A stretch of DNA of 64,000 nt, taken from assembly GCA_029204225.1 (NCBI GenBank), contig CM055110.1, positions 33,503,874 to 33,567,873 of the forward strand, given 5' to 3'. This stretch comes from Diphasiastrum complanatum. Lineage: Eukaryota > Streptophyta > Lycopodiopsida > Lycopodiales > Lycopodiaceae. Shown here in pieces: positions 34,757 to 47,167 of the stretch. Each line of letters starts with the position of its first letter. Position 1 is the first letter of the stretch. A program made the translations under genes and the position numbers. Under the pieces are notes generated by a model, which saw only the letters and a list, made by a program, of their open reading frames with translations, had not been told where the DNA came from and did not search any database.

Positions 34757-34968
34757 TAGTTGACTTCCGTACACAGTTGTTGCATTTTGAAATTGTAATT
34801 TAAAATCATATTGCTGCATATATTTATAAAGTGCATTTAAATGGTCATTTTGACATAGCATATCGATATTAAAGTCACCGAGAATAATGACAGGAATATG
34901 TAACACAATGTTTGAAAGAATTTTATCTAATGTTTGAATAATTTTTTCAATCAAACTGTCGATGGCCT
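34757..34968 (-). pseudogene. Helentron endonuclease, middle piece
   Basis: Minus-strand text IDSLIEKIIQTLDKILSN, then PVIILGDFNIDML (the GDFN motif of APE-type endonucleases) and ATTVYGSQL, ending at 34758. The preceding residues of the domain are at about 16640-16955 and the following ones at 16160-16050. Its 5' side joins gypsy integrase at about 34968. Confidence 0.75.
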
Positions 34969-35234
34969 ACATATGCTTGTAGCATATCCTCCATCGTCTA
35001 ATTGGTCCTTTCTGTTTGACCATCTAATTCCGAATGATCTGTAGAACTCATACTTAAAATCATTTCCAACTTTTCAAATGCTGCTTGCCAAAAATTCCCA
35101 GTGAGTTTTGGGTCACGGTCACTAACAATATCGCAAGGCAATCCATATAGTCGAAAAAGCTTCTCAACAAATAGTTGAGCTAGTTTTGGAGCTTTAACAG
35201 TAGTTTTTGTTGGGATAAATTTGTTGGATTTCAA
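34969..35234 (-). pseudogene. Ty3/gypsy integrase core, N-terminal half
   Basis: Minus-strand text KFIPTKTTVKAPKLAQLF, LPCDIVSDRDPKLTGNFWQA (a catalytic Asp of the DDE core) and DGQTERTN, then a stop and MEDMLQAYVG. It breaks off about 15 residues before the point at which the plus-strand half at 16962 begins. The other side abuts a copia LTR at 35235. Confidence 0.8.
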
Positions 35235-36060
35235 TGCTCAAGACCAAATCCATTGAGTAATGAGCATCTTGAAAGATTCAGCTGAAGTCGACTCCATCGA
35301 CTTCGAAGTCATCGAAGTGTCTGAAGTTCGACTTCATCAACTTCAACTTCTCACATATATACCCATCAACCGAATCAGTCGACATGCCCGACTTTGTCGA
35401 CTTAACTGAATTCATGATTAACTGACAAATCTGACTTAGACAACAAATCGGACTAGGCCGAACTATTTGATGAGTCTGAACTATTTGACTTCGTCATCAA
35501 GGAAAAGTCAATCCATGAATTTCCAGATGACTTCAAGTACATCTCTGACAATCCACCTAATTTGTACATACATATACAGTTAAAGAAGATGGCCATCTAA
35601 TGCATAATAGCTAGAGTACATTAAGTAGTTAAGACTTTATGCTCCCAATCCACTGAGCACTGACATGCAATCATCAATGTATAGCGTCAGCACTCTTGCC
35701 AGATTGGTGAGAATGTATTCTAGTTAAGTAACGATTTTGTAGTTAGATGATTATCATTCAGATCAGCTGGAGAATTTTATGCGCCTACTGTCTTGCACTG
35801 CCTTTTGCATTGCTATGTAGTTTCAATCTTGACTATCGTTTGTTGGTAACTGTTGCACTATCCATAAACCATCTATCTGCTATCAGACTTCCGCTGCTAT
35901 CCTACCATTTTCTGACATGGTATCAGAGTCGATGGCTTAGTAATCTATATTTCTATTGCAAGTTATCAATTTTGTTTCTATCAAGACATTATTTCAGCAA
36001 GTGCATAGCTAGCAGTATTCAGATATCGTTGTTTCTACCAACAATCTCTACACCAGAATG

Positions 36061-36930
36061 GATTCATCTTCTAGTTCATCTTTGATTGACAAGCTCAACG
36101 GAGAGAACTACCATCTTTGGAAGTTCAAGATGAGAGTAGTTCTACTTTCCAAAGAACTATGGGACATCTTCGATGACACTGAGGTCAAACCAAAGGCTGA
36201 TGCAGCCAGCATCACCAAATGGAGATAGAGAGATGGCAAGGCATTTGCCTTGATCACTCTCAATATCAAGGACTCTCAGATTAGCCACATACATGATGTT
36301 CAGACCGCTAAAGATGCATGAGACATCCTAGCAACTCTCTATGATATCAGAGACGTCACCTCCAAGTCTCATCTAAGGAGAAAATTCTTCACTCTTAGAA
36401 TGTCTGATGCAGATAGTGTTTCGAGCCATCTCAACACTTTCAAGAACCTTATGGAGCAGATGACTGCATCAGGATCAATCATTGAATATTCGGATGCAGT
36501 GATGACTCTATTATTGAGTTTCTCTGATGCCTATGAAACCTGGGTTATGGCTATTTCAATCCAGCAGCATCTCACTCTATCAAGAGTAATCTCAATGTTA
36601 CTACAAGAGGAGATAAGAAGGAATGCTTCCTCCTCAGGCTCAGGATCAGATCCACAAGCTCTATACACAAAGAAAAATCAGAAGTTTAGATCCAAGAGAT
36701 CTACAAAGTAAGATTACACTGACAAGAGGAGCAACATGCAGCAGACTGTATCTAACACACCATCAACATCAAGATGTTCATCACTCCAGCCAATGCAAAA
36801 GCTATTCTAGAAATACCATAAGAGGACTGCCCATCTCATCAAGGACTGTCGAACTTTGATGTACAACAACGAGAAGAAGAAGCAGTTCCAACATCAAGCC
36901 AATGCTGCTACAACCAGTCACTCGATCTAG
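36061..36930 (+). pseudogene. Copia gag (UBN2-type)
   Basis: Reads LNGENYHLWKFKMRVVLLSK near the start, then SHLRRKFFTLRMSDADSVSS and LNTFKNLMEQMTASGSIIEY, typical of copia gag. In-frame stops occur at about 36226, 36319 and 36709. A weak zinc-knuckle-like tail is disrupted. Confidence 0.75.
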
Positions 36931-37559
36931 GAACAAGAGGAAGATGAAGTAGTCTTCATGACCAAGGTTGGAGAGCAGCAGGATATCAACTCTCGTTATC
37001 TAGACTCCGGAGCAACTCAACACATGACTCACCATCAAGATTGGTTCCAAGATTACAAAGCGTTCACCCCCTCAATAGTTGTGTAGCTTGGAGACAACTC
37101 ATCTCATTCTATTGAAGGTGAAGAAATAGTCAAAGTTGAATTCAAGAAAGGTGATGTAAAGTTGTTGTCCAATGTTTTTCATGTTCCTAACCTTACCAAA
37201 AATCTACTTTCAATAAGTAGAATCACTGATTCTGTCGAAGGGTCAAATTTGATATAGAGGGCTGCACCATACTCGACAAGTCTAGAAAGGTTTTAGCCTT
37301 CTGTAGATGATGTGGCTACCTCTACAAGCTTAGTCACTACTATTTGACAAATAGCCAAGCTCTTCATACATCGACTTTTGAATCGACTGATATGCTTTAG
37401 CATTTCAAATTAGGCCATCTAAACTTCAATATTAGTATTTAACAAATATCGACTCAGAATTTAGTGCAAGATCTTCCTTCTGTTAGCAAACCGACTTCTC
37501 CTTGTGAAAGCTGTATTATCAGCAAGCATGCCAGAAGTCCTTTTATTTTTTATTCAGTT

Positions 37560-38265
37560 CGTACTTCTAAAGGTTTGCTTGATCTTGTACATAGCGACAA
37601 TATTTGTGGCCCAATGTAGACTGCTTCGACAGGGGGAGCCGGTAATTTTCTAACTTTCATTGATGATTTCTCTTTATGAATTGTCACTTATTTCTTGATA
37701 AACAAATTCAAAGCTTTCAAATTCTTCAAAACAGTTCAAGGTGTCTGTTGAAAATTAGACTCAGAGAAAGATCAAGGCATTACATACTGATGGATGGGGA
37801 GAATTCATCTCCACCGAACTCAAGGACTTTTGTAAGGCCAATGGAATACATCGGCAATACACAACTAGCTAGTCACCTCAGCCAAATGGTGTAGCTGAAA
37901 GGAAGAATCGAACACTCGTCGAAAGTGCCAAGAGCATGATGGCCCATGCCTCTCTTTCAAAGAATTTTTGGGTAGAAGTTGTTACTACAACAACCTATCT
38001 ACAAAACCGATCCATCACCAAAGCTCTGAATGGCAAAACATCCTATGAGGTATGGACAAGATCAAAGCCATCACTCAAGTATATCAGAGTGTTTGGATGC
38101 ATTGCCTATACTCAAGTTCTTAAAGATCTAAGAAAGAAGCTGGACGACACCAGCAGGAAATCGATCTTCATTGGCTATTCCCCAGATCACAAGGCATACA
38201 AGCTCTACAACGTGGACACTCAGAAATCGTTCACCAGTAGAGATGTTGTTTTTGTGGAAGACTGA
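37560..38265 (+). pseudogene. Copia integrase remnant
   Basis: Frame-broken text. LLDLVHSDNICGPM starts at about 37570, then DDF. An intact stretch from about 37880 has PNGVAERKNRTLVESAKSMM (catalytic Glu region), VFGCIAYT and KSIFIGYSPDHKAYKLYNV. Integrase would insert the cDNA copy; this one is inactive. Confidence 0.8.
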
Positions 38266-38830
38266 TCTATCGACCACAAGGGAAAGCTCCATTGACTTCC
38301 AGTCCAAGAGTCGACAACTTCAAATTCAAGACTGATCACAAGCTCGACACCGACTCCTCCGACAGTGAGTCAGACCCTCGACAAGTCGAATCACATCAGA
38401 GGACCGAAGTTCAACCCAGAAGATCAAACCGGTCCAGACAGCCTCCATCCCGATTTATGGATGATCTAGCCTGCTGCTTTGTCATGAACCAACCAAAGTT
38501 TCAGAGGCAATGTTGACACATGATGCTGATCACTAGAAAGCTACAATGGACACTGAATTCAATTCTCTTATGGAGAATAAAAAATGGACTATTATTGAGC
38601 TGCTAAAAAATCGAAATCCGATTCCATGCAAATGGATTTTCAAGACAAAGTATGATGCTGAAGGAAGACTCTCCATAATAAAAAATCAGCCCCTAAACAG
38701 TTCTATAAACATCACTATTCTCAAGAGAACTAGATTCATTGGGTACTTCAACTACAAGCTTCATATTACTAGAAAAGCCAATAATCTTCCCCAAAAAAAA
38801 TCAGTTAGTGATCTTTATAGAACTTGAAAA

Positions 38831-39617
38831 AGATTAGAAAGGTTACCATCCTTTGGCTCTGATACCACTTTTATAAATGAAGTCAAGAAGTCCTCCTAAT
38901 CCAAAGGTAGTGCCTCCAAAGGTCCTCCAAGTAACCTGCAAGCTCCAAGATGCTCCCCAACTCCAAGCTAGGATGCCTCCACCTGTAAGTAAGGATCTTC
39001 AAGCCTCCATGGATCTCTCCTCCACCTATGTCCCTAATCTTAATCACAAAGGTAGATAACAAGTGGCCTCAAATATTCATCACCCAACCATAGCTAGCTA
39101 GCACATGCAATCCTGCAACTTGGTTAATCTAGCACCCCTTGCTAACCAATAACTAATCACAAGCATATCACCACAAACCATAGCATACTCAAGATCCAAA
39201 CCCTACTTATGTCCCATACCATAAGCAAGATCCAAACCCTAAGCATACTACACACAAGAAAACACTCTATACACTAGTAGCCACACTAGAGCATAAGCAT
39301 AGCAAACGAAAAAGATCTCTCCTCCTGGGTGCCCTCCTCCCCTCATATAAATGGCAAATGACACCCTCCAATACACTATGGAGTTCCATGCACAATCAAT
39401 GAGAAAGAGAGAGGCCTAGGGGAGTTAAGGAACCTTCATAGGCTTATGGAAGGTCAAGAGACTTCTTCCATAACTCTTTGAATGCCTTTCTTGTGGGAGT
39501 TGAGAATTCAATTGACACCTTGGAAGTGCGCCCTCCTACTAGGTCCCATTGCCCAAGTTGTGCTTGTATACTTTGGTCCAAGACCAATAAAGTGATATGG
39601 TTCAAGGTTGAGGCCCA
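38831..39617 (-). mobile_element. 5' LTR and primer site of the chromovirus
   Basis: The LTR runs on the minus strand from 39617 (truncated) to about 38870 and matches the 3' LTR at 17652-18745. It is followed by TGGTATCAGAGCCA (38867-38854), the initiator-Met primer site, so this is a 5' LTR. Its outer end is cut by another gypsy LTR at 39620. Only about 25 bp of interior remains before copia sequence. Confidence 0.8.
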
Positions 39618-39619
39618 AG

Positions 39620-41226
39620 TGTTAGGGGTGTGTTTTAATCCCTTAACTCCCTATTCCCGACTACGACAACGGAACCCTCTACGTTAATAAGAATCCTAAG
39701 TTAATAAGGAATCTGTTATGACAAACATTAATCGTAATATATCCAACAACATTATATCAATGAAACAGAGACAGTTCATTGCAACTACCATTCATACAAC
39801 AAGTAAACTGATTCTATGCAAATATTATACTGCCATGCTCACGACTCACAATATGTGACAATGTGGTAATCAATTACAGAAATAACAACTGATACATGGT
39901 GTTTAGCGTCTACATGCTGGTCACTTAAAAGGTCTTAAGAAAGGAAACACTCTCTTGCTACCTGCAACTCACATGAAGACTGAAAACTAAATATAAACAG
40001 TGCTCCGCTCTCACCCTTCACCTTTCGAATACCTTACTCCTAGACAACACAGTATCCAAAAGCTCAGTATCAAAAAGCCTCTCATCTCGCTTCAAAATCC
40101 CTATTTATCCTTTTTGTGAAAACCGTATAATTCCATAACACCTCTGTTCATAATGACCGCAATGGTCGCTTCAGCTTCCTGCTGCATCCCGTAATCGTCA
40201 AGTTTATGGTCCCTTACGGTTGCTTCAGCTTCTGCTGCATCCTATAATCGTCAAGTTTATGGTCCCTTACGATCACTTCAGCTTCCCGTCGGATCCCGTA
40301 ATCGTCGAATTTATGGTCCCTTATGGTCACTTTAGCTTCCCGTTGGATCCCATAATCGTCGAATTTACGGTCCTTCATGGTCTGTTTAGCTTCCCGTTGG
40401 AGACCGCAATCTTCGAATTTACGGTCCTTCACAGTCTATTCAGCTTCCCGTTGGCCATTACTCCTATGATTGCTTACCGATTGTTCGATTTTCACTTGAA
40501 TATGACTTATACTAATCTTCTACTTATCTTGACACTTCTTACTTCGTACAACTAACCAACTATGCCTACACATTTCCTAATAATCAATTACAATTCATAA
40601 TTTCTAAACACCATTACATTTACAACAGTCAATGATTATATGGGCTCTTGGCCTAATATATGTTACAAATGCTCATCTTGACCCTACACATATTCCGTAG
40701 CTGGAAAAGGACGAGTTTCACCGAGTCTACTGCCTTGCCATCTACTGCTTCTTCCTTCCTCTTAGGTGCTTGTTGTCGTGGTTGCTATCACTGTAATCAG
40801 ACGTGTTCATTCCGGAACAATCACTTTCCAACTGGCCCTTGGCTTGCCCTGTGGATGTGGATGCAATTGCTGATGTTGGTCCAAACCCTTCTGTTCCCAC
40901 CACGGCTGGGATGGAAAAATACAACCGTTTAAACCGTATTGTGAGCTCGTCGTACTCCACATCGTGAAAATTGTAATAATGAAAAGACTGGGAACCGTAA
41001 CCATAACTCGTAATTGGTTTGGTTACAAAAATTATGAACAATGCCTCACTATCCTTCCAAGTCTTAAGAAAAACACTTCATATGATTTGTTAATTCCCAG
41101 ATTTGATATCCGGCATTCCAATTTTCAAAAGAGTGGTACTGTTGTCCCCTTTTTCTTTTCTTTTTTCCTTACATGCTTTTGTGCCGCATGTGTCTCCATT
41201 CGTAATCGTCATCTTAGTTGAAGTCA
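39620..41226 (-). mobile_element. 3' LTR of a second gypsy element
   Basis: Read on the minus strand, a polypurine tract TTGGGGGAAAGA (about 41238-41227) is followed by an LTR starting TGACTTC at 41226 and ending ...CCCCTAACA at 39620, i.e. TG...CA and 1607 bp. Inside is a 54-bp tandem repeat at 40168-40460. Frames on either strand here are by-products of the repeat. Confidence 0.7.
40168..40460. repeat. 54-bp tandem repeat inside an LTR
   Basis: About five and a half copies of a unit containing TTCAGCTTCC and ATCGTCRAATTTATGGTCC. Copy starts are at about 40169, 40223, 40276, 40330, 40384 and 40438. Confidence 0.85.
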
Positions 41227-43136
41227 TCTTTCCCCCAACTGTCGTTGGTTGAATGTTGCACCAACTTTCCAAATATCAAATAAAGAATAAATTAATTCAC
41301 TATTGATATCGTCTCTCTCCTCTTGAAGATTGTAACCTTTCACATGACTGTTATTGACGACAAACGATAGTCCCAGGGGATTAGGCCATGCAATGGTTTC
41401 ATTGTTTCCAAAAATGTTAAGAATCTAATATGGCCCTTCTCAATGCTGGTCCTTGGATTTTAACATGTTCGTGATGCTTCCTAGGTAATATAACACAAGG
41501 TCACCCTTCTTAAGGTCTCGCTCATGTATATGTTTGTTGAACCATCGGGCCTGTTGCTGTTTAATCACCCAGTTCATCCAATAACCATAAGCCCTATGTC
41601 CTTCCAATTTTTCCAATGCAATTACCCGTTCACGCATAGACTCATCATGAATCAAATTATACGTCGTTTGGATGCGCAGAGTTGGTAAAATGAATTCATA
41701 CGGCATGATTGCATCTGTTCCGTGTACCAATTGAAATGGCGTATAGCCCGTAGATATCTTATAAGCTGTGATGCTGGTTGTAAAAATTCATGCCAAGATC
41801 CTCCTTTCTCCAGCACCTGTTTTGCGATAATAACTTTCAGCATCTTATTCATTGCCTCCGCCTGACCATTCCCGCGTGGGTAATAAGAAGTGGACATTTT
41901 ATGAACAACACAAAATAAATATGTCATTTCTTTTATTGTATCATTCACAAAATGTGGTCCTCTATCTGACACAATTTCCAATGGGCATCCAAACCATGAT
42001 GGATTATTGTTAAATATTATTTGGCAGTTGATTTAGCGGTGTTATCCCACAACGCTTTGGCCTATGCCCACTTCGTAGCATAATCAGTTGCTACAATGAT
42101 ATATGTATGACCATTTGATGATTGCGGGTTAATTTTCCCAATGAAATCCAGTCCCCAGCGTTGAAATGGTTCTAATGATTGTAATGGTACCAGTGGATTG
42201 TAGGTACCAGCCTTCCTTGCCTTTGGCACACATCATAGTTCCGACAAAAAGCAGTAGCGTCCTCCAAAGGGTAGGCCACCAGAACCCTACCAGTGGATTG
42301 TAGGTACCAGCCTTCCTTGCCTTTGGCACCTAATCATGACCACGACTATATAATTGACCTCCAATCACTTGGAAAACCCTTGATTGCCAAATTAATTGGC
42401 AATGTTGAGATTTTTTAAAATGGTCTGGAAAAGTCCCATGTGTCAGAAAATTAACCAAATCAATATACCAGGATTCGCCCTCTACTTTCGATATAAATAA
42501 CTACGCATCATGCATTTCATCAATGCCTTCTTCCTTGTTGCCCGTTTCAATACGAGACAATTGATCTGCTATAGTATGTACTTGTCCAGGCTAGATTCGC
42601 ACTTCAAACTCAAACTCTTGAAACAAAATCATCCAACGTGCAATCCTACTCGCAATTGCAGGTTTATGTATAAGGTATAGCAGCGATTGATGATCATATA
42701 AACTATAAATTTATTATCAAGCAAGAAATGACGAAATTTTCGTAACGCAAAGATTAAACTCAACGCCTCTCGTTTCATAGTTGAATAATTCTTCTCTGCT
42801 GGTGTCAGCTACTTGCTTGCATGATATACTGGATGATCATAATCTTTCTCTTCTCCTAGTTGTGCTAATGCACAACCAACCACTACCTGTGAAGCATCAC
42901 AATGCACATGAAACGGTTTGCTCCAATCGGGTGGTCGAAGAATAGGTGCGTTCCAATGCGTTAACCAAATTCTTAAATGCTTTATAGCACTTGATAGTGA
43001 TTTTGTACACTGCTCCTTTTTTCAAGACCTCATATAGCACATGAGTTCTGTCCGAATATGCGTAGATATAACGACAATGATACCCCGTCATACCCAAAAA
43101 AGTTTGCATCTCTTTCAGAGATTTTGGAATCTGCAT
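41227..43136 (-). pseudogene. Gypsy pol remnant (RT end, RNase H, integrase)
   Basis: Minus-strand order is: reverse-transcriptase end and connection (IPKSLKEMQTFLGMTGYHCR, 43136-42960); RNase H (FHVHCDAS at about 42910, then HASK and EKNYSTMKREALSLIFALRK); a damaged zinc-binding region; integrase core (EIVSDRGPHFVND and YYPRGNGQAEAMNK, 41980-41840); and the pol tail (GDLVLYYLG at about 41490). A 35-bp block is duplicated at about 42181-42220 and 42288-42328, within the region before the integrase core. Stops and frameshifts throughout. Sequence 5' of the RT end is missing from 43137 up. Confidence 0.8.
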
Positions 43137-43539
43137 AATGTAAAAATGCAGTGTCGCATTTCTGGAAGTGTTTGAAATGGCCTATAAAACCGACTTAGCA
43201 CAAGTGTCACAAAGCACTTAGTTTCTCAAGATAACCCAAAGGTGAAAGGCGACAGTGTCGGGTTTTTTGTCTGTGAAAATTCCTAAGTAAAAATGCAGAT
43301 TGTAGCGACAATCAGTCTAAAAAAGCAGACTGTTGAAAAATAGTTCATTTTCTGCAGGTTTCATTTGAGAGAGTAAAATTGAGAGAAGGAAGGAGGGCTG
43401 TTGGAGATTGATCTTTTACTACCCTGATATGACATGAGACTAGTGAATGAATTCCTAAAACTAGACATGTGGGAACTAGCCCCACTATCTATCCACCACA
43501 ATTCCTCGCTCTTGAAGGAGGAAGAAGAAAACTTGACAT
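43137..43539. other. No gene seen
   Basis: Lies between gypsy pol and a copia gag; unassigned, with no open frame of note. Confidence 0.35.
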
Positions 43540-44625
43540 CATCAATGAATCCTCCCTATCACTCTCATTACCCTCACTCTCTTTCTCATAAGTAAGGTTT
43601 GCTTGTTTAAATTGGTTCTCTTTTTTGAAACAATTTGAAGCATAGTGGCCTTTCTGGCCACAAAAGAATCACTTGATCTTTGACTTATTCTTCCTTCCAC
43701 TAAATGTTGTAGCTTGTGAGGAATGATTCTCATCTCCATCTTTGGATTTGTCCTTGTCCTTCTTGAAGTGTTGTTGTTGTTGCCCTTTGCTCATTCCATT
43801 TGGCTTGTCCTTAGTTAAGAGTGTTTTATCCTCTCCACCATCCTTCAAAGGTTAGCTTGCTTGATGAAGAAATTTGAAGAATAGTGGCCTTTTTTGCCAC
43901 AAAAGAAACACTTGATCTTTGACTTGTTCTTCCTTCCACTAGATGTTGTAGCTTGTGAGGAATGATCCTTCAAAGAAAGCTTGTTGATCCTCAATAGCTT
44001 GTCCTCTTGCCTATACTCCTCGGCAATGAGAACACTTTGCAATGCCTCCAAGCTTGGAAGCTCCTTTTGGATTGCATAAGTTTTAACAATATTGTCAAAT
44101 TCATCTCTCAATCCATTAAGTATTACTTGCACTAATTCATTTTGGTCGAGATGGTCTCGTATGCAAGCAAGCTCTCTATGAAGATCTTTCACTCTCATCA
44201 CTCTTTTGGTAGCTTTGAAATATTTGACTGGTTAGTGTGAGCAACCTAAATGTGTTCTTTTCCTCATAAATGGCTTTAAGAATGTCCCAATCCTCCTTGT
44301 TCGAGGTGCGTGAGCTAATCTCCCTCAACACTTCATTTGACAAATTCATTTTGATACAATGTAGAGCCATCCTTGCCCTCTTCTTGTATTTTTGGATTTC
44401 TTGGAGCACTTGTGGCTCCTCCTCAAGTCCTAACAATATGTCCATTACATCTTGGAGGACCCAAATCGACTCGATCCTCACCTTCCAAATAGCATAATTG
44501 GAGGTAATCAATATTTCTCCTTGAGTAGGGAACCCATGGAAGCCATATTTACTTGAAAAATTGATTTGTAATGGAACAAAAAACAAATAATGGTGTTTCT
44601 TCTCTCTCAAACAAGGATCTAACAA
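43540..44625 (-). pseudogene. Copia gag with duplicated zinc knuckle
   Basis: The minus-strand frame from 44625 contains ITSNYAIWKVRIESIWVLQD, a UBN2-type gag, and breaks near 44190. It continues with LNGLRDEFDNIVKTYAIQKE, a Lys/Ser linker and the knuckle CFFCGKKGHYSSNF at about 43905-43870, in which the last Cys is Phe. A tract of about 100 bp containing the knuckle is repeated at about 43622-43735, with its own frame damage. No pol follows; the sequence changes character below 43540. Confidence 0.75.
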
Positions 44626-45584
44626 TGATGCTAATCCAATTCCAAATTGAGATCTTGCAACCTCTTTGTGAGATCAATCTCACAAGCAATGTTAATCTCC
44701 TTGATCTAAACCTTGCTTCTCTCCAAAGCTAAAGTACTCCAAGATTTTGAGCCAACTCCCTCCACGAGCTTCAAAACACTTACAAAACTTTCAATAAAAT
44801 GAGATTGATCTTCTAAGGTGTGTGTTCTTGCACATGAATCTATCTCTTGATTGATGCAAGCAATCTAGCTAGACAATGTCAAGGCAAGAGCACACAAGCA
44901 TGCATCCACAATCCAAAACGACCCTACACAGAAGACACTTGACGAAAAAACTAAGTAAAAAAATTGTTGCTCTTAGGTAGAGAGAGAAATACAAAGGCTT
45001 GCCCTTGGGTAGAGAGAGAACATAAACAATTTCTAAGTGCTGGAGCTACTCTCTCGCTTTCATAAAGTGACAATGCAAGATCTCACTCTCACATAGAGTG
45101 GCTCGAGATCCAAGATAGATGAAAACATAGCTCGATGATTGGACCACTCTCAAATCACCTCTTACTATGATTGGACCATTTTGGTACACCTCTTGCTCCT
45201 AGGTCCACATGGTCAAATAACATGATGAGGTGCATAATCCTCTCTCTACCATCATGCCAAGTGTAAGCATCCTACATTAACTCGAGCTAATTTAAATCAT
45301 AATTTGCTCAAAATTTAACCACTAAAATATTTACAAGTGTACATGGAGATGCATGTAGCCTAACACCCCCAAGAGTCAAGATACTCACCAATCTACAGAT
45401 CTGGCTTGATGGTTTTGGTCAACAATTACCTCTCTTGTTCAGTATTCACTTACCATGGCATGGAATTAAGGCTCTTGGGGTTTGATCTCGAGCTTTTACT
45501 TAGTGGGGTGGTTTGGCTCCACAGTCTTCTCTATGGTGTAATGTTATCGAATCTTGGTTTGATCCTCACATTGGTATCAAAGCC
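44626..45584. mobile_element. LTR-derived region with a plus-strand primer site
   Basis: A plus-strand TGGTATCAAAGCC at 45572-45584 marks the end of an LTR whose tail (gtttggctccacag-like, 45508-45570) resembles 21400-21470 and 28905-28985. The part from 44640 to about 45365 is probably leader and LTR of the minus-strand copia gag, since GTGTTAGGCTAC on the minus strand near 45365 could be an LTR start. Boundaries are uncertain. Confidence 0.4.
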
Positions 45585-47167
45585 AACTTGGCTTATGGCA
45601 ATTAAGAGGTGGAGTTTGTGAAGTCTCGAATTCAACTTTTGGCTTGCTCTTTCTTTCGTTTTGGATAGGAGATTGTTGTTTTTCTTCTTGGTGGTGGAAT
45701 TGAGATCCAAATACATTGTTTTTTGAGCTTATTGTCATTCCATGGATAGGAATCAATTATCAATGGCCTTGCATGTTGAATTACTTACGGTTTCTCAAGC
45801 ATTTCTATTAGTTTTTGTCTTGCAAAACTCAAAAGTGTATGTTATTGATTCCAAAGTGTATACAGGTTGTTGGGAAGTCATCAAATATGACTTTAGTGAT
45901 TGCATGTTGTTATCTCATAATTACTAAGTTTTTGTAGTTTAATTTACATATGCGACAATTTTTGTCCTTGTACTTAGGATATCTTAGACTCATGTACTCT
46001 GCATACCTAATGAAAGATGTTAGTCTTTTTATTTCTTCTTTATCCAAGTCTTTTGTAGGAGCTAGGAATTTGGTTTGTTCTTTGATGACAAAAACTACAA
46101 GATTTTGAAAGGATTGTTCTACAAGTTATTTTCATCATAACAGTAGTACTTCCATTGCATGATGGGATCACCATCTAACATTTTGAAAGAAATTACAATG
46201 AAGACTTGGATGTCCTTCTAAACCCATCATGCTCACGGACAATACAAGAGTCTATAAATCCTTTCCAATCTATCCTTTGTTCCAATGACTCAACCTTACA
46301 TGTTTTTATCTATTTTTTGAATACCTTGTGCTAACACATATGGCATTGTCAAAATAGAATCGGATTTCAATACTCTTGAAATGACATTGAAAAGTCCCAA
46401 CCAATTGTATTAGGCCTTTGAACATATAATTTCGAGCAATAATGGGCCTAAAACATTATCTATTTTCAAAACCACCTATCTTCTAGTTTATTTGTCTTTT
46501 TCAAAACGCATGCAGACATTTCCAACAAATGATTATGCTTATCAAAATTTCGCTTAGTCGCAATTCCTCAGTTTTTATTAAATACCTATCATATGCACAA
46601 ATTTTTGCAACATGGTCTATAATTTCTACCTTATTGGGATAAGATCACGAGATGCTGGTAATTAAGACTCTTTTACAGCCTTCCAAATTTTCTTGTTGTG
46701 ACCAATTCTTTAAATTTTATGTATGGGCTTATATATGGTGTTGTGACCATCGTTTGTGTCACCTTCATCAATATCATACATTAGAAAATTTGAATGACAT
46801 GGTGTGATCGCATATGCATTTTCCATACCCAATGCACCTGGTGTGTTTTGCCTTTCGATTTATATTCAATCATGATGTATTATGTCAACATCAAAGTCCT
46901 TGACTCCAATTAAATAATCAAAATTTGCATCATTATCAACATCATCAATCCTTGTGAGAACATATGAATTGTAAATCAGTGTAGAAGTCGCATCATTATC
47001 AACATCATCCACATTGTTGAGAACACCTTAATCACATGTTGGTGTTGAAAATGCATTGGTAACAACATCATCCACACTAGTGAGAACATCTATACTATAG
47101 ATTGATGTTGACAATGCATTATTGTGATTATTGAATTCTAAAGTATTGCTTTTAGATGACATTGTTG
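45585..47167. other. No gene seen; internal tandem repeat
   Basis: Retroelement-like interior without recognisable domains. About 46930-47130 holds three diverged units of about 72 bp. On the minus strand these encode an acidic repeat with VDDVDNDA-like residues, interrupted by stops. Confidence 0.4.

Larger units (their letters stand above)
35235..38830 (+). mobile_element. Decayed, 3'-truncated copia element
   Basis: A probable 5' LTR (35235-35917, begins TG, ends CA) precedes a primer site TGGTATCAGAGTC (35918-35930). The gag frame starts at 36061 (MDSSSSSSLIDKLNGENYHL) and runs with stops to about 36900. A protease DSGATQHMTHH lies at about 37003. Integrase pieces follow to 38265, ending with GYSPDHKAYKLYNV and RDVVFVED. 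Pol breaks off after the first reverse-transcriptase residues (KWTIIELL, PCKWIFKTKYDAEG) at about 38670. No reverse-transcriptase catalytic motif, RNase H or 3' LTR remains. The LTR start is inferred from the end of gypsy sequence. Confidence 0.75.

Noticed and set aside
40220-40555. Repetitive open frames on both strands
   Set aside because: Produced by the 54-bp tandem repeat, whose length is a multiple of three, inside an LTR.
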